The notes beneath the pieces were generated by a model, which ran no database searches, was not told the DNA's origin, and was given only the letters and a program-made list of their open reading frames with translations. A DNA stretch of 53,048 bases from Pseudomonadota bacterium. Its GTDB lineage: Bacteria; Pseudomonadota; Gammaproteobacteria; Burkholderiales; Burkholderiaceae_C. The translations under genes were made by a program, and so were the position numbers. This document shows, in pieces, positions 26,171 to 35,660 of this stretch (positions within the stretch are counted from its first letter, which is position 1; each line of letters begins with the position of its first letter). The stretch is taken from NCBI GenBank assembly GCA_023435325.1, contig JAEYRT010000072.1, positions 1 through 53,048 on the forward strand. Reading direction: 5' to 3'.

Positions 26171-26790
26171 TGGCGGCTTCCCCCGTTCAGCGAGCTTTGC
26201 TGCATGGTGCAGCCAAACCTGTGGTGTGGCTGCTGGCGCTGCTGCCTGTGGCCTGGCTGGTCCATGGCGTGCTCACCGACAACCTGGGTGCCAATCCTGC
26301 GGAGGCCCTGATTCGCAGTACGGGCGACTGGGCGCTGCGCAGCCTGTGCGTGGTGCTGGCTGTGACGCCTTTGCGCCAGCTCACCGGCTGGCATGCCCTG
26401 GCAAGGTTTCGTCGCCTGCTGGGGTTGTTCGCCTTCTTTTATGCCGCTTTGCATGTAATCAGCTATGTCTGGCTGGATATGGGCTGGGAATTCCGCGCCC
26501 TGGTGTCCGACATCGTGCAGCGGCCTTTCATTCTGGTTGGGGCGCTGGCAGCCCTGGTATTGCTGCTCCTGGCGGCCACCTCACCTATGGCCGTGGTGCG
26601 TGCGCTGGGAGGCAAGCGCTGGCAGCGCCTGCACCTGGGCATTCATCTGGCAGCGTGGCTGGCACTGTTGCACTTTTTCTGGATGCGGGCAGCCAAGAAT
26701 GATCTGATGGAAGTGGGCATTTACGCCGCCATCATTGCCTTGCTGCAGTCATGGCGGTTGGTGCGACAGTTGCGTGCGCACCGGAGTTGA
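26170..26790 (+). CDS. msrQ: Haem-binding subunit MsrQ
   Basis: The 206-residue membrane protein has five to six helices and belongs to the ferric-reductase-like YedZ family. Conserved pieces are STGDWALRSL, TPLRQLTGW, RRLLGLFAFFYAALH and the HLGIHLAAWLALLHFFWM segment with haem histidines. It passes electrons from the quinone pool or flavin reductase to MsrP in the periplasm. It is translationally coupled to msrP. It converges with lptM, whose stop codon is 10 bases away. Confidence 0.93.
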   Translation: MAASPVQRALLHGAAKPVVWLLALLPVAWLVHGVLTDNLGANPAEALIRSTGDWALRSLCVVLAVTPLRQLTGWHALARFRRLLGLFAFFYAALHVISYVWLDMGWEFRALVSDIVQRPFILVGALAALVLLLLAATSPMAVVRALGGKRWQRLHLGIHLAAWLALLHFFWMRAAKNDLMEVGIYAAIIALLQSWRLVRQLRAHRS

Positions 26791-26799
26791 GGTTGAGGC

Positions 26800-26982
26800 T
26801 CAGGGCCTGTCAGCGCTGCGTTCGGGCAAATCCGGGAGCACGGTGTCAGGCAGGGAAGCGCGGTCCTGGGCAGCAGGATCTGTCGGCAGATACAGCGGGC
26901 CTCTTTGGCCACAGGCCCCCAAGGCTGCCGTACAAACGGCAAGGGCAATGCACCTGACTAGAATTTGGGAAGCATTCAACAT
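26800..26982 (-). CDS. lptM: LptM/YifL small lipoprotein
   Basis: The 60-residue lipoprotein has a signal peptide ending in LGAC (Cys24), then GQRGPLYLP, the signature of the LptM family. LptM helps LptD, the lipopolysaccharide translocon, fold and form its disulfides at the outer membrane. In many relatives it precedes lysA; here no lysA follows on this strand, because msrQ faces it. The start is 14 bases from the divergent cyaY start, so each promoter must overlap the other's coding region or leader. Confidence 0.9.
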   Translation of the reverse strand: MLNASQILVRCIALAVCTAALGACGQRGPLYLPTDPAAQDRASLPDTVLPDLPERSADRP

Positions 26983-26996
26983 ACGCCTGGATTGTA

Positions 26997-27335
26997 ATGA
27001 CCGACCTTGAATACCTTGATAAAGCCGAGCAGCTGCTGCTGGCCGTGGAGCAGTCCTGCGACCGACTCAACGATGACACGGACGCCGATATCGACGCGCA
27101 ACGCGTTGGCGGCATGGTGACCTTGGTGTTTCCCAACCGTTCTCAGATCGTGATCAACCTGCAAAAGCCTTTGCATGAGGTCTGGATGGCAGCCAAGGCT
27201 GGTGGCTTTCACTATAAGTTTGATGGTCAGCACTGGCAAGATACCAAGGGAAGCGGTGAATTCTTTGAAAATCTCAGCCGTTTCGCCAGCGAGCAGACAG
27301 GTTTGACGCTCCATTTCACCTCTCAAGTGGATTGA
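26997..27335 (+). CDS. cyaY: Frataxin-like iron protein CyaY
   Basis: The 112-residue protein matches CyaY/frataxin: an acidic first helix (EYLDKAEQLLLAVEQ, then DDTDADIDAQR) that binds iron, then strands including GMVTLVF, SQIVINLQKP and GFHYKF. It regulates iron delivery and cysteine desulfurase activity during Fe-S cluster assembly in the cytosol. It is divergent from lptM, as in other proteobacteria. A strong terminator starts 10 bases after its stop codon. Confidence 0.95.
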   Translation: MTDLEYLDKAEQLLLAVEQSCDRLNDDTDADIDAQRVGGMVTLVFPNRSQIVINLQKPLHEVWMAAKAGGFHYKFDGQHWQDTKGSGEFFENLSRFASEQTGLTLHFTSQVD

Positions 27336-27344
27336 CGCCGAAGA

Positions 27345-27397
27345 CCCCCAGCAAAAAGCCCGGTTCCTTTGGGGGAAACCGGGCTTTTTGCTGGGGG
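27345..27397. terminator. Long bidirectional terminator between cyaY and the PBP1A gene
   Basis: The arms at 27345-27365 and 27377-27397 are perfectly complementary over 21 bp with an 11-base loop. Runs of A5 and T5 lie inside the stem, so either strand can form a core GC hairpin followed by T5. It serves the facing genes cyaY and mrcA. Confidence 0.85.
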
Positions 27398-27428
27398 CTG
27401 CTGCTCAGCGCCTCAGGGGCGCTCAAGC

Positions 27429-29810
27429 TCAGTTACGGAACAGATCCAGAATGCGATTGCGCTCCTCGGGAGGTGGTGCCTCCGTCGGCTCATTCGGATT
27501 GGCGTAGGTGCTGCTGGTCATGCCCAGATTGGGCGCGGCGGCGGGTCCGGTGAACTCGTCGTAATACCACTCACCGCCCATGTTCACCACGCCGGCAGGC
27601 ACTGGATATTCGGCCACGGGGACGTCCTTGAGCGCATGCTGCATGAAGTTGATCCAGATTGGCAGGCTCAGGCCACCACCGGTTTCGCGTGAACCCAGGT
27701 TGCGAGGGTTGTCATAGCCAATCCAGGTCACTGCTGTCAGCGTGGGCTGGAAGCCCGCGAACCATGCATCGACTGCATCGTTGGTCGTCCCTGTCTTGCC
27801 ATACAGGTCTGGACGCTTGAGCGTGGACTGGGCACGCGCGGCCGTTCCCGACTTGGTAACGGTTTGCAGCATGCTGTTCATGACAAACGCATTGCGGGCC
27901 TCAATGGCGCGCGGCTGCTGTTCCAGGGGCTTGGGTACATGTGCGGACAAGACATTGCCCTTGTGGTCCGTGATTTTGGAAATCAGCCATGGATTGATGT
28001 GATAGCCACCGTTGGCAAACACGGAAAAGGCGGTCGCCATCTGCATGGGGGTGACGGCACCCGCGCCCAGGGCCATGGTCAGATAGGCCGGGTGGCGCTG
28101 GGCATCAAAGCCAAAGCGGGTGATCCACTCCTGGGTGAATTGCGGTGTCGTGAAATCCAGCACACGGATCGACGGAATGTTTCTGGATTTGGCCAGCGCG
28201 GTGCGTGCTGTCATGGGGCCTTCGAACTTGTTGTCGTAGTTGCGAGGTTCCCAAGGCTGGCCCCCTGTCACGCTGGCGCCGTAATACAGCGGCGCATCAT
28301 TGATCATGGTCGCAGGGCTCAGACCTTTTTCCAGGGCCGACGAATAAATGAAAGGCTTGAAGGTCGATCCAGGCTGACGCCATGCCTGGGTCACGTGGTT
28401 GAACTTGTTCTTCTGGAAGTCAAAGCCTCCCACCAGGGCGCGGATCGCACCGGTACGCGGGTCCAAGGCCACAAAGGCACCTTCAACTTCGGGCAGCTGC
28501 GTGGCTGACCATTTGTCCTTGCCGGTGGCAATGACGCGGATCACTGCGCCAGGACGTATCTTGATATTCGGGGCAGCCTTGTTGCTCAGGCCCGACTCTA
28601 CGGGCTTCAGGCCCTCGCCCGTGATGACCAGGGTCTGGCCATCAGGGCGTTGCACCGTCATGGATTTGGAGGACACCGCCAGCACCACCGCTGCCAGCAC
28701 ATTGCCGTTGTCTGGGTGCTGTGCCAGGGTGTCGTCAATGACGTCTTCCAGGGCTTCCTTGTCACTGGGCAGGGCAATGAACTTTTCGGGGCCGCGATAA
28801 CGCTGACGGCGCTCATAGTCCATGATGCCCTTGCGCAGCGCCGTGTAAGCAGCTTCCTGCTCTCCGATGTTGAGCGTGGTGTAGACGCTCAGACCACGGG
28901 TATAGGTTTCGTCGCCATACTGGGCATAAACCAGCTGGCGTGCCATTTCCGCGACAAAGTCGGCATGCCCGCCTGTTGTGGGACGCGTGCTGCGCAACTG
29001 CAAGGGTTCCTCACGTGCAAGGCGTGCCTGCTCGGGCGTGATGAAGTTGTTTTCCTCCATGCGATCAATGATGTAGAGCTGGCGGATGCGGGCGCGCTTG
29101 GGGTTGCTGATGGGGTTGAAGGCGGAAGGCGCCTTGGGCAAACCAGCCAGCATGGCGGCTTCTGCAATCGTCACATCTTTAAGTGGCTTGCCGAAGTACA
29201 CCTCGCTCGCGGCAGCGAAACCATAAGCCCGGTGACCCAGGAAGATCTGGTTCATATAGATTTCAAGGATCTGCTCCTTAGAAAGCAGGTGCTCCAGCTT
29301 GAAGGTGAGCAGAACCTCGTAAATCTTGCGGGTGTAGGTCTTTTCCGAAGACAGGTATACATTGCGTGCCACCTGCATGGTGATGGTCGAGGCACCTTGG
29401 CTTTTCACCTTGCCCAGGTTGGCCAGGGCTGCGCGCAGCATGCCTTTGTAGTCCACACCGCCATGCTCGAAAAAGCGTGTGTCTTCAATTGCCAACACCG
29501 CATCCACCATGACTTTGGGAATTTCATTGATCGGTGTGAGTGTGCGGCGTTCTTCTCCGAATTCGCCAATCATGGCGCCTTCCGAGGAATACACGCGCAG
29601 GGGAAGCTTGGGACGGTAATCTGCCAGCTCAGAAACATCCGGCAGATTGGGATAGGCCATCGCCAATGCAACGGCAATCACCATTGCCAAAGCCAAGGCT
29701 CCGGCAACAGCCAGGCCTATCAGCCACAGGAAAGCGCGCACCAGCCAGTGCATGCGACGCGGTGGAGGGGTTTTTTTGTCTTTGGAGGGTGTGTCGGGAG
29801 AGGTAGGCAT
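27429..29810 (-). CDS. mrcA: Penicillin-binding protein 1A (class A)
   Basis: The 793-residue bifunctional enzyme builds peptidoglycan. A cytoplasmic tail and one membrane helix (about 22-50) lead to the GT51 glycosyltransferase with AIEDTRFFEHGGVDYKG and QGASTITMQVARN. An OB-like insert follows, then the transpeptidase with nucleophile Ser in QPGSTFKPF, SxN as AKSRNIP and YGKTGTTNDA. The C-terminal tail is Pro- and Glu-rich. It is divergent from pilM with 200 bases between starts, an arrangement I know from other beta- and gammaproteobacteria. Confidence 0.96.
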   Translation of the reverse strand: MPTSPDTPSKDKKTPPPRRMHWLVRAFLWLIGLAVAGALALAMVIAVALAMAYPNLPDVSELADYRPKLPLRVYSSEGAMIGEFGEERRTLTPINEIPKVMVDAVLAIEDTRFFEHGGVDYKGMLRAALANLGKVKSQGASTITMQVARNVYLSSEKTYTRKIYEVLLTFKLEHLLSKEQILEIYMNQIFLGHRAYGFAAASEVYFGKPLKDVTIAEAAMLAGLPKAPSAFNPISNPKRARIRQLYIIDRMEENNFITPEQARLAREEPLQLRSTRPTTGGHADFVAEMARQLVYAQYGDETYTRGLSVYTTLNIGEQEAAYTALRKGIMDYERRQRYRGPEKFIALPSDKEALEDVIDDTLAQHPDNGNVLAAVVLAVSSKSMTVQRPDGQTLVITGEGLKPVESGLSNKAAPNIKIRPGAVIRVIATGKDKWSATQLPEVEGAFVALDPRTGAIRALVGGFDFQKNKFNHVTQAWRQPGSTFKPFIYSSALEKGLSPATMINDAPLYYGASVTGGQPWEPRNYDNKFEGPMTARTALAKSRNIPSIRVLDFTTPQFTQEWITRFGFDAQRHPAYLTMALGAGAVTPMQMATAFSVFANGGYHINPWLISKITDHKGNVLSAHVPKPLEQQPRAIEARNAFVMNSMLQTVTKSGTAARAQSTLKRPDLYGKTGTTNDAVDAWFAGFQPTLTAVTWIGYDNPRNLGSRETGGGLSLPIWINFMQHALKDVPVAEYPVPAGVVNMGGEWYYDEFTGPAAAPNLGMTSSTYANPNEPTEAPPPEERNRILDLFRN

Positions 29811-30010
29811 GTCGCTCCACGCAAAAGAGAAGAGGCATTATAGAAAGGCCCCCTGCAAGTAGATGTAAGAGAGGGCATGTGCCTGGGACACAGTTGCAAG
29901 CACTTTTTGTGGCTGTTAGGTCAACTTAACTTGCTCAACGGACCGGCTTGGGCAAGCAGGAATCGGCAGGCTGCTGCTAGCATTCCCCTAGATGTTATTT
30001 TTTATTTCAA

Positions 30011-31105
30011 ATGCAACAAAAAAAGGGACTGGGCTTGTTGAGCTCACTTTTCAAGCATGAGCCGGCTCCGTTGATTGGCATCGATATCAGCTCATCTGCC
30101 ATCAAGCTGGTGGAGCTCGGCCAAAACGGACAGGGCGCCTGGATTCTGGAGCGTTTCGCTTCGGAGCCCCTGGCGGCCGAGTGCGTGGTGGACGGCAATA
30201 TTGAAAAGTTTGACGAAGTGACGCAAGCGCTGGAGCGACTGGTGAGAAGAAGCGGCACGCGGGCAAAGCATGTGGCGCTTGCGCTGCCCAACTCTGCGGT
30301 GATTACCAAAAGAATCAGTCTGCCCGGCAACTTGAGCGAGCTGGAGCTGGAGGTTCAGGTTGAAAGCGAAGCCCACCAATATCTACCTTTCCCCTTGGAG
30401 GAAGTGAGCCTGGATTTTTGCATCATCGGGCCGAATGCCAAGGCGCCGGACCAGGTTGACGTGCTGCTGGCTGCCACCCGAAAGGAAAAAGTGCAGGAGC
30501 GCAATGATTTGGCGATCATGGCAGGCCTGCAGCCGGTGGTCATGGATGTGGAGTCCTATGCCGCCAGATTGGCGGCCAGTCCATGGCTGGCTTCCCTGTC
30601 GCAGGCAGACAGCAAGCCGGTGGCACTGATCAGACTGGGGGCCAGCAGCTTCGGTGTACAAATCGTGCGCGGTGACGAGGTGCTGTATGAGCTCGAGCAA
30701 ACCAGTGGGGGGCTGCAGTTGACGCAAATGATTGCCCACCACTACGACCTCAGTCTCGAGCAGGCAGAGCGCAAGAAAACAAGCGGCGATCTTCCCGATA
30801 CATATGAAGAGTTTGTGCTCCAGCCCTTCATCACGCGCTTGGCACAGGATGTCGGCCGGGCCTTGCAGTTTTTTTTCTCCAGCACTTCATACAACCATAT
30901 CGAGCAGATCGCCATTTTTGGTGGCACTGCGTGCATCCCGCAGCTGGCGCACGCAATAGCACGCCATACAGGGGTTGCCGTGTCCGTGCTCAATCCGTTT
31001 GAAGGCATGCATTGCATGGAGGGCGTCAGTCCCGGCCAGGTCAACAGCCATGCGCCCCTGTATCTCACGGCCTGTGGTCTGGCGATGCGGAGGTTTCTGC
31101 CGTGA
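30011..31105 (+). CDS. pilM: Type IV pilus assembly ATPase-like protein PilM
   Basis: The 364-residue cytoplasmic protein has the FtsA/actin-like fold: IGIDISSSAIKLVEL at the nucleotide site, then a domain with YLPFPLEEVSLDF. PilM binds the N-terminal tail of PilN and links the inner-membrane alignment complex to the motor. It heads pilMNOPQ; the stop codon overlaps the pilN start. The 200 bases upstream are shared with mrcA; they contain a T-rich stretch just before the ATG, but no promoter I could fix and no good ribosome site. Confidence 0.95.
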   Translation: MQQKKGLGLLSSLFKHEPAPLIGIDISSSAIKLVELGQNGQGAWILERFASEPLAAECVVDGNIEKFDEVTQALERLVRRSGTRAKHVALALPNSAVITKRISLPGNLSELELEVQVESEAHQYLPFPLEEVSLDFCIIGPNAKAPDQVDVLLAATRKEKVQERNDLAIMAGLQPVVMDVESYAARLAASPWLASLSQADSKPVALIRLGASSFGVQIVRGDEVLYELEQTSGGLQLTQMIAHHYDLSLEQAERKKTSGDLPDTYEEFVLQPFITRLAQDVGRALQFFFSSTSYNHIEQIAIFGGTACIPQLAHAIARHTGVAVSVLNPFEGMHCMEGVSPGQVNSHAPLYLTACGLAMRRFLP

Positions 31106-31701
31106 TATTGATCAACTTGCTGCCGCACAGGGAGCTGGCTCGCAAGCGCTACAAGGCCCTCTTCCAATCGGCGATGCTGGCTTCGTTCATGTTTGCATTG
31201 CTTCTGGCGGCTGTGGTGCATTGGGTGTTCCAGGCGCAGATTCACACGCAGCAGGACCGCAACGCATTTCTGCGGGCAGAAATCGCAGATGTGAATGCCC
31301 AGATTCAGGAAATCGCCGGCCTGGAGCGCGAAATCAACGGATTGCGTGCACGCCAGAACGCCGTGGAGGAACTGCAAACCAATCGCAACCTGCCTGTGCA
31401 TTTCCTCAATGAACTGGTGGCGCAGGTGCCCGAAGGTGTCTATATCCGTTCGCTCAAGCAAAACGGTAACTTGGTGGAAATGGTCGGCGTTGCGCAGTCC
31501 AACGAACGCGTGTCGCAAGTGCTGCGCAACCTCTCGCAGGCCAGCGCCTGGTTTTCCAATCCCTCGCTCAAGGAAATCGTGGCTTCCAAGGTGGCCTTGT
31601 CTTCCAAAGAGGAGCACCAGGTCGTCAATTTCAGTCTAAGTTTTTCCTTGTCTGGCCCTGCAGGTCTGGGCAGCATTCAGGGGTCTGGAGGCAAAAGCTG
31701 A
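31102..31701 (+). CDS. pilN: Type IV pilus inner-membrane protein PilN
   Basis: The 199-residue protein begins with MILINLLPHRE, the PilN motif that binds PilM, followed by one membrane helix (about 22-44), a coiled coil and a periplasmic ferredoxin-like domain. The start is a GTG at 31102 overlapping the pilM stop (GTGA), chosen because it gives exactly the conserved tail. It pairs with PilO in the alignment complex. Confidence 0.94.
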   Translation: MILINLLPHRELARKRYKALFQSAMLASFMFALLLAAVVHWVFQAQIHTQQDRNAFLRAEIADVNAQIQEIAGLEREINGLRARQNAVEELQTNRNLPVHFLNELVAQVPEGVYIRSLKQNGNLVEMVGVAQSNERVSQVLRNLSQASAWFSNPSLKEIVASKVALSSKEEHQVVNFSLSFSLSGPAGLGSIQGSGGKS

Positions 31702-32384
31702 TGCGTGTGCATGCCAAGCCCCGCCTGCTTGACTGGACGACCAGAAGCCAAGGCGTATGGACGCAGTTCGAGGACCTGGATTTCAAAGATGTCTATGTCT
31801 GGCCGCTCTTGCCCAAAGCGGTGCTGTGCATGGCGATCGGCGTCCTGTCTTTTCTTTCCCTCTGGCAGTTCTATCTCTGTGGTCTGCAGGCGGATGTCGC
31901 CGCGGAAATGGCGGCCGAGGTGGCGCTTCGTGCCGAGTTCGAGAAAAAACTGTCCCAGGCCACCAACCTGGACGACTTGAAAAAGCAACGGGAACAGGTA
32001 CAGCAATATGTGGCGCAGCTTGAAAAACAATTGCCCAGCAAGTCTGAAATGTCGGCCCTGCTGTCGGATATCAACCAGGTGGGGCTGGGCCGGAGCCTGC
32101 AATTCGAGCTGTTCAAGCCAGGCACAGAAGCCGTGAAGGACTATCACGCAGAACTGCCAATATCGTTGCGTGTGTCAGGCCGGTTCCATGACATGGGGCG
32201 GTTTGTGGCTGATATCGCGCACCTGCCTCGTATCGTGACACTGAACAATATTTCGATCGAACCTCAAAATGCCGAGGGCGTGCTCGTCCTGGAAGCCACC
32301 GCAAAAACCTATCGCTACCTGGATACCGAAGAAGCAAAGGCGAAGCAGCAGAACGTGCAGGCGGCCAAGGGAGCCGTGCGATGA
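31701..32384 (+). CDS. pilO: Type IV pilus inner-membrane protein PilO
   Basis: The 227-residue protein has a cytoplasmic tail, one helix (about 36-60), a coiled coil with LKKQREQVQQYVAQLEKQLP and a periplasmic domain of the PilO family (LPISLRVSGRFHDMGRFV). It forms heterodimers with PilN and contacts PilP. The start overlaps the pilN stop (TGATG) and its end overlaps pilP (ATGA). Confidence 0.94.
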   Translation: MRVHAKPRLLDWTTRSQGVWTQFEDLDFKDVYVWPLLPKAVLCMAIGVLSFLSLWQFYLCGLQADVAAEMAAEVALRAEFEKKLSQATNLDDLKKQREQVQQYVAQLEKQLPSKSEMSALLSDINQVGLGRSLQFELFKPGTEAVKDYHAELPISLRVSGRFHDMGRFVADIAHLPRIVTLNNISIEPQNAEGVLVLEATAKTYRYLDTEEAKAKQQNVQAAKGAVR

Positions 32385-32926
32385 CCCACCGCCGGAAAGC
32401 TCTGTGTTGTGGGGTAGCGCTGCTTGCTTTGCAGGGGTGTGCACCACAGGAGGACAGCGACTTGCACGCATGGGTGCGAGAGCGAAAAGTGATGGTCAAG
32501 CCCTATGTCTCGACACTCAGGGAGCCTGCAGCTTTTACGCCACAGACGTATCTGGCCGAGCATCGTTCGGATCCTTTCGACATGCAAAAACTCACCCAGG
32601 TGCTGAGTCGCCAAGCGGCCAGAAAGACAGCAGATGTGCACTTGCTGATGAACGAACAGAGCCGTCCCAAGGCACCGCTGGAGCGTTATTCGCTGGACAG
32701 CATGACCATGGTGGGCAGCTTGGAGCAACAAGGTCGGGCAACGGCGCTGCTGCGTATCGAGCAGCAGATTTATCAGGTTCGGGTGGGCGATTACCTGGGG
32801 CAGAACTATGGCAGGGTCATACAGATACAGGAACACCACATCAAGCTGAGGGAAGTGGTGCAAGACCCTGCAGGTGACTGGGTGGAGAGAACGGCGACGC
32901 TGGACTTGCAGGAGGGGAGCAAGTAA
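32381..32926 (+). CDS. pilP: Type IV pilus lipoprotein PilP
   Basis: The 181-residue lipoprotein has a lipobox LQGC (Cys20), a disordered stretch, and a C-terminal beta domain with LDSMTMVGSL and VRVGDYLGQNYGRV typical of PilP. It connects PilN/PilO in the inner membrane to the secretin PilQ. Its stop overlaps the pilQ start (TAATG). Confidence 0.94.
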   Translation: MTHRRKALCCGVALLALQGCAPQEDSDLHAWVRERKVMVKPYVSTLREPAAFTPQTYLAEHRSDPFDMQKLTQVLSRQAARKTADVHLLMNEQSRPKAPLERYSLDSMTMVGSLEQQGRATALLRIEQQIYQVRVGDYLGQNYGRVIQIQEHHIKLREVVQDPAGDWVERTATLDLQEGSK

Positions 32927-35028
32927 TGCAAAACAACAAGATCTGGAAAATGGCTGTGCGAAGCTGGCTGGTGACTTGGGGGGCACTTGGTGCATCCTGG
33001 GCGTTTGCGACCAGCGTGCAGTCGGTGTCCAGCACCTGGCAGGATGGCGTGGAAGTGGTGCGCATCGAGCTGTCAGAGCCGCTGAGTGCTCCTGTTACGG
33101 GCTTTGCGACCCAGGAGCCGGCACGGATTGCCCTAGATCTGGCTGATACCAGCAGTGCGGTGCCGCAATCGCTGATCCAGCTTCAGACAGGCAATTTGAG
33201 CACTGCCAGCGTGGCTGAAAGTGGAGGGCGCACGCGCGTCGTATTGAATTTGCACAGCCCTGCCTCTTATCGCACGGAATTGAGCGGCAGCAAGGTTTTG
33301 GTGTTTCTGGAACCGGTGCCACCACCTGCCGCGCAGCACACAGGCCGCACGCCGGAGCAGCGTTTGCTGTCGGCGCAAACGGATGCAGGCCCTGCTTTGA
33401 GGGATATCGACTTCCGGCGCAGCAGCGATGGCGCAGGTCGCGTGGTGGTGGAGTTGGGTGAGTCTATGGTGAATGTGGACGTGCGCAAGCAAGCCCAGGG
33501 CATCAGCGTTGACTTGCTCAAAACCAGCCTGCCCGAAGGTTTGCGCCGGCGTCTGGATGTGAGTGATTTCGCAACCCCTGTGCAAATGATCGCCGCCACT
33601 CAAAGCCATGATCGCGTTCGGCTGCAAGTGGATGCAACGGGAGACTGGGAACACCACGCCTACCAGAGCGAGGGCCAGTTTGTCCTGGAAGTGCGGCCCA
33701 AGAAAGCAGATGCCGGTATGCCGGTCCATGGCAATGTTTTTTCAGGGGAGCGGCTTTCGCTCAACTTTCAAAATATTGAAGTGCGGTCGCTGCTGCAGGT
33801 GATCGCCGATTTCACCAATTTCAATGTGGTGACCTCTGACACCGTGACGGGCTCCATGACGCTGCGTCTGAAGGATGTGCCCTGGGACCAGGCGCTCAGC
33901 ATCATCATGGAAGCCAAGGGTCTGGGCATGAAGAAAAACGGCAATGTGCTGTGGATTGCCCCGAAGGAGGAAATCGACGAGCGAACCAAGCGCGACTTCG
34001 AAGCGGCTCGGAAGATTGAGGAAATCGAACCCCTGCGGACCGTGGGTTTCCAGATCAATTACGCCAAGGCCGAAGAGCTGAAAAAGCAGTTTGCAGACAA
34101 CAGCACCAGCGGTGAAACAAGCACACGGTTCTTGTCCCCCCGCGGCTCGGCCATTGCGGAGCCTCGGACCAACCAATTGTTTGTCACCGACACCTCAAGC
34201 AAGCTGGAAGAAATTGCCAACTTGCTCAAGAAGCTGGACATTCCCGTGCGTCAGGTCCTCATCGAGGCGCGGATTGTGGAGGCGCGCGATACCTTTGGTC
34301 GATCGCTGGGTGTGAAGTTCGGCGGGAGCTACAACCAAAACAGAGGCAGTATTGGTAGCCGGTACGCTGTTCCTGGCCGCGCAGTGGACGAGACGCCCAA
34401 TTTTGAAAACAGCGGCACGTCAGCCTCCAGCCCCTTTGTGAACCTGCCCGCAGGACTGTCTTCGGGGGGGCAGGCAAATACTTTGGCGTTGAGCATTTTC
34501 AACTCCGGGCTGACGCGCTTTCTTTCGCTAGAGCTGTCTGCCATGGAGGCCGAAGGTGTGGGCAAGGTGATTTCCAATCCGCGCCTGCTGACGGCAGACC
34601 AGACTCAGGCGGTGATCGAGCAAGGGACGGAATACCCCTATACGGAAACGGCTCCCAACGGAGCCACCACGGTGTCGTTCAAGAAGGCAGTCCTGAAGCT
34701 GGAGGTGGTGCCGCAGATTACGCCGGAAGGCAACATCATTCTGGACCTTGATCTGAACAAAGACTCGCGAGGCGAAACCACGTTGCAGGGCGTTGCGATT
34801 GATACCAAGCACATCAAGACCCAGGTGCTGGTGGAAAATGGGGGAACAGTGGTCATCGGTGGCATCTTCGAGATGGAGGAGAGCAACCAGGTCAACAAGG
34901 TGCCGTTGCTGGGAGATATCCCCGTGATGGGCAATCTGTTCAAGAACCGCACCCGAGAGTCCAGCAAGCGTGAGATGCTGGTGTTCATCACCCCTCGGAT
35001 GGTGACCGATGCATTGGCTCGCAGGTGA
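32926..35028 (+). CDS. pilQ: Type IV pilus secretin PilQ
   Basis: The 700-residue outer-membrane channel has a signal peptide, two AMIN domains that bind peptidoglycan (about 30-130 and 155-260), an STN/N0 domain starting SLNFQNIEVRSLLQVIADF in pieces, an N1 domain and the secretin barrel with VPLLGDIPVMGNLF near the end. The pilus filament passes through this channel. It ends the overlapping pil set; aroK follows after about 80 bases, as in many betaproteobacteria. Confidence 0.95.
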   Translation: MQNNKIWKMAVRSWLVTWGALGASWAFATSVQSVSSTWQDGVEVVRIELSEPLSAPVTGFATQEPARIALDLADTSSAVPQSLIQLQTGNLSTASVAESGGRTRVVLNLHSPASYRTELSGSKVLVFLEPVPPPAAQHTGRTPEQRLLSAQTDAGPALRDIDFRRSSDGAGRVVVELGESMVNVDVRKQAQGISVDLLKTSLPEGLRRRLDVSDFATPVQMIAATQSHDRVRLQVDATGDWEHHAYQSEGQFVLEVRPKKADAGMPVHGNVFSGERLSLNFQNIEVRSLLQVIADFTNFNVVTSDTVTGSMTLRLKDVPWDQALSIIMEAKGLGMKKNGNVLWIAPKEEIDERTKRDFEAARKIEEIEPLRTVGFQINYAKAEELKKQFADNSTSGETSTRFLSPRGSAIAEPRTNQLFVTDTSSKLEEIANLLKKLDIPVRQVLIEARIVEARDTFGRSLGVKFGGSYNQNRGSIGSRYAVPGRAVDETPNFENSGTSASSPFVNLPAGLSSGGQANTLALSIFNSGLTRFLSLELSAMEAEGVGKVISNPRLLTADQTQAVIEQGTEYPYTETAPNGATTVSFKKAVLKLEVVPQITPEGNIILDLDLNKDSRGETTLQGVAIDTKHIKTQVLVENGGTVVIGGIFEMEESNQVNKVPLLGDIPVMGNLFKNRTRESSKREMLVFITPRMVTDALARR

Positions 35029-35108
35029 TGCCCGTCATTCGGTGACAATCAGAGGCCGTCCATGTGCGCATGTGCGGCCCTTGTGTTTGGTTCAATCAGG
35101 AAGCGTTC

Positions 35109-35660
35109 GTGCATTTCTCTCTTATAGGTTTGCCTGGATCAGGAAAATCCACCATCGGGCGCCACCTGGCGCGGGTGTGGAAAATGCGTTTTGTCGATAC
35201 AGACCAGGTCATCGAACAGCGCCTGGGCTGCAGCATCAAAGATTTTTTTGCCGCCAAGGGCGAAGAGGCCTTTCGTGACCTGGAGTCCGAAGTGCTTGCG
35301 CAATTGCTGCAGGAATCGCCACCCTGTGTGCTGGCCACGGGCGGAGGTGCCATCTTGCGCCCCTGCAACCGCCAGCAGCTGAAAGCCAACAGCACCGTCT
35401 TTTACCTGCAGTCGCCGCCTGAAGATATTGCGCGACGTTTGCGTAACGACACCACACGTCCGCTGTTGCAGGGCGATGACGCACTGCAGCGTCTGCGCGA
35501 TCTTTTTCAGGTCCGCGCACCGTTATATCTGGAGACTGCGCACTATGTGATCGATGCCGCACGCCAGAATACCGCCCAGGTCAGTCGCAAGATCTGCATG
35601 CAGGCGGAACTGGCCGGGCTGCTGCCCAGGTGTGGCAGTTGTGGCGAGTTCACCGATTGA
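35109..35660 (+). CDS. aroK: Shikimate kinase
   Basis: The 183-residue enzyme phosphorylates shikimate with ATP on the way to chorismate. The P-loop is GLPGSGKST at residues 7-15; shikimate is held by DTDQVIEQRLG and ATGGGAI, and the lid carries RRLRNDTTRPLL. GTG at 35109 is preferred: AGGAAG lies five bases before it and the resulting N-terminus fits the family. A GTG at 35064 would add 15 unusual residues. It is followed by aroB. Confidence 0.94.
   Translation: MHFSLIGLPGSGKSTIGRHLARVWKMRFVDTDQVIEQRLGCSIKDFFAAKGEEAFRDLESEVLAQLLQESPPCVLATGGGAILRPCNRQQLKANSTVFYLQSPPEDIARRLRNDTTRPLLQGDDALQRLRDLFQVRAPLYLETAHYVIDAARQNTAQVSRKICMQAELAGLLPRCGSCGEFTD

Noticed and set aside
29886..29902. Sigma54-like motif TGGGACACAGTTGCA upstream of pilM
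   Set aside because: The GG to GC spacing is one base too short for a sigma54 promoter.
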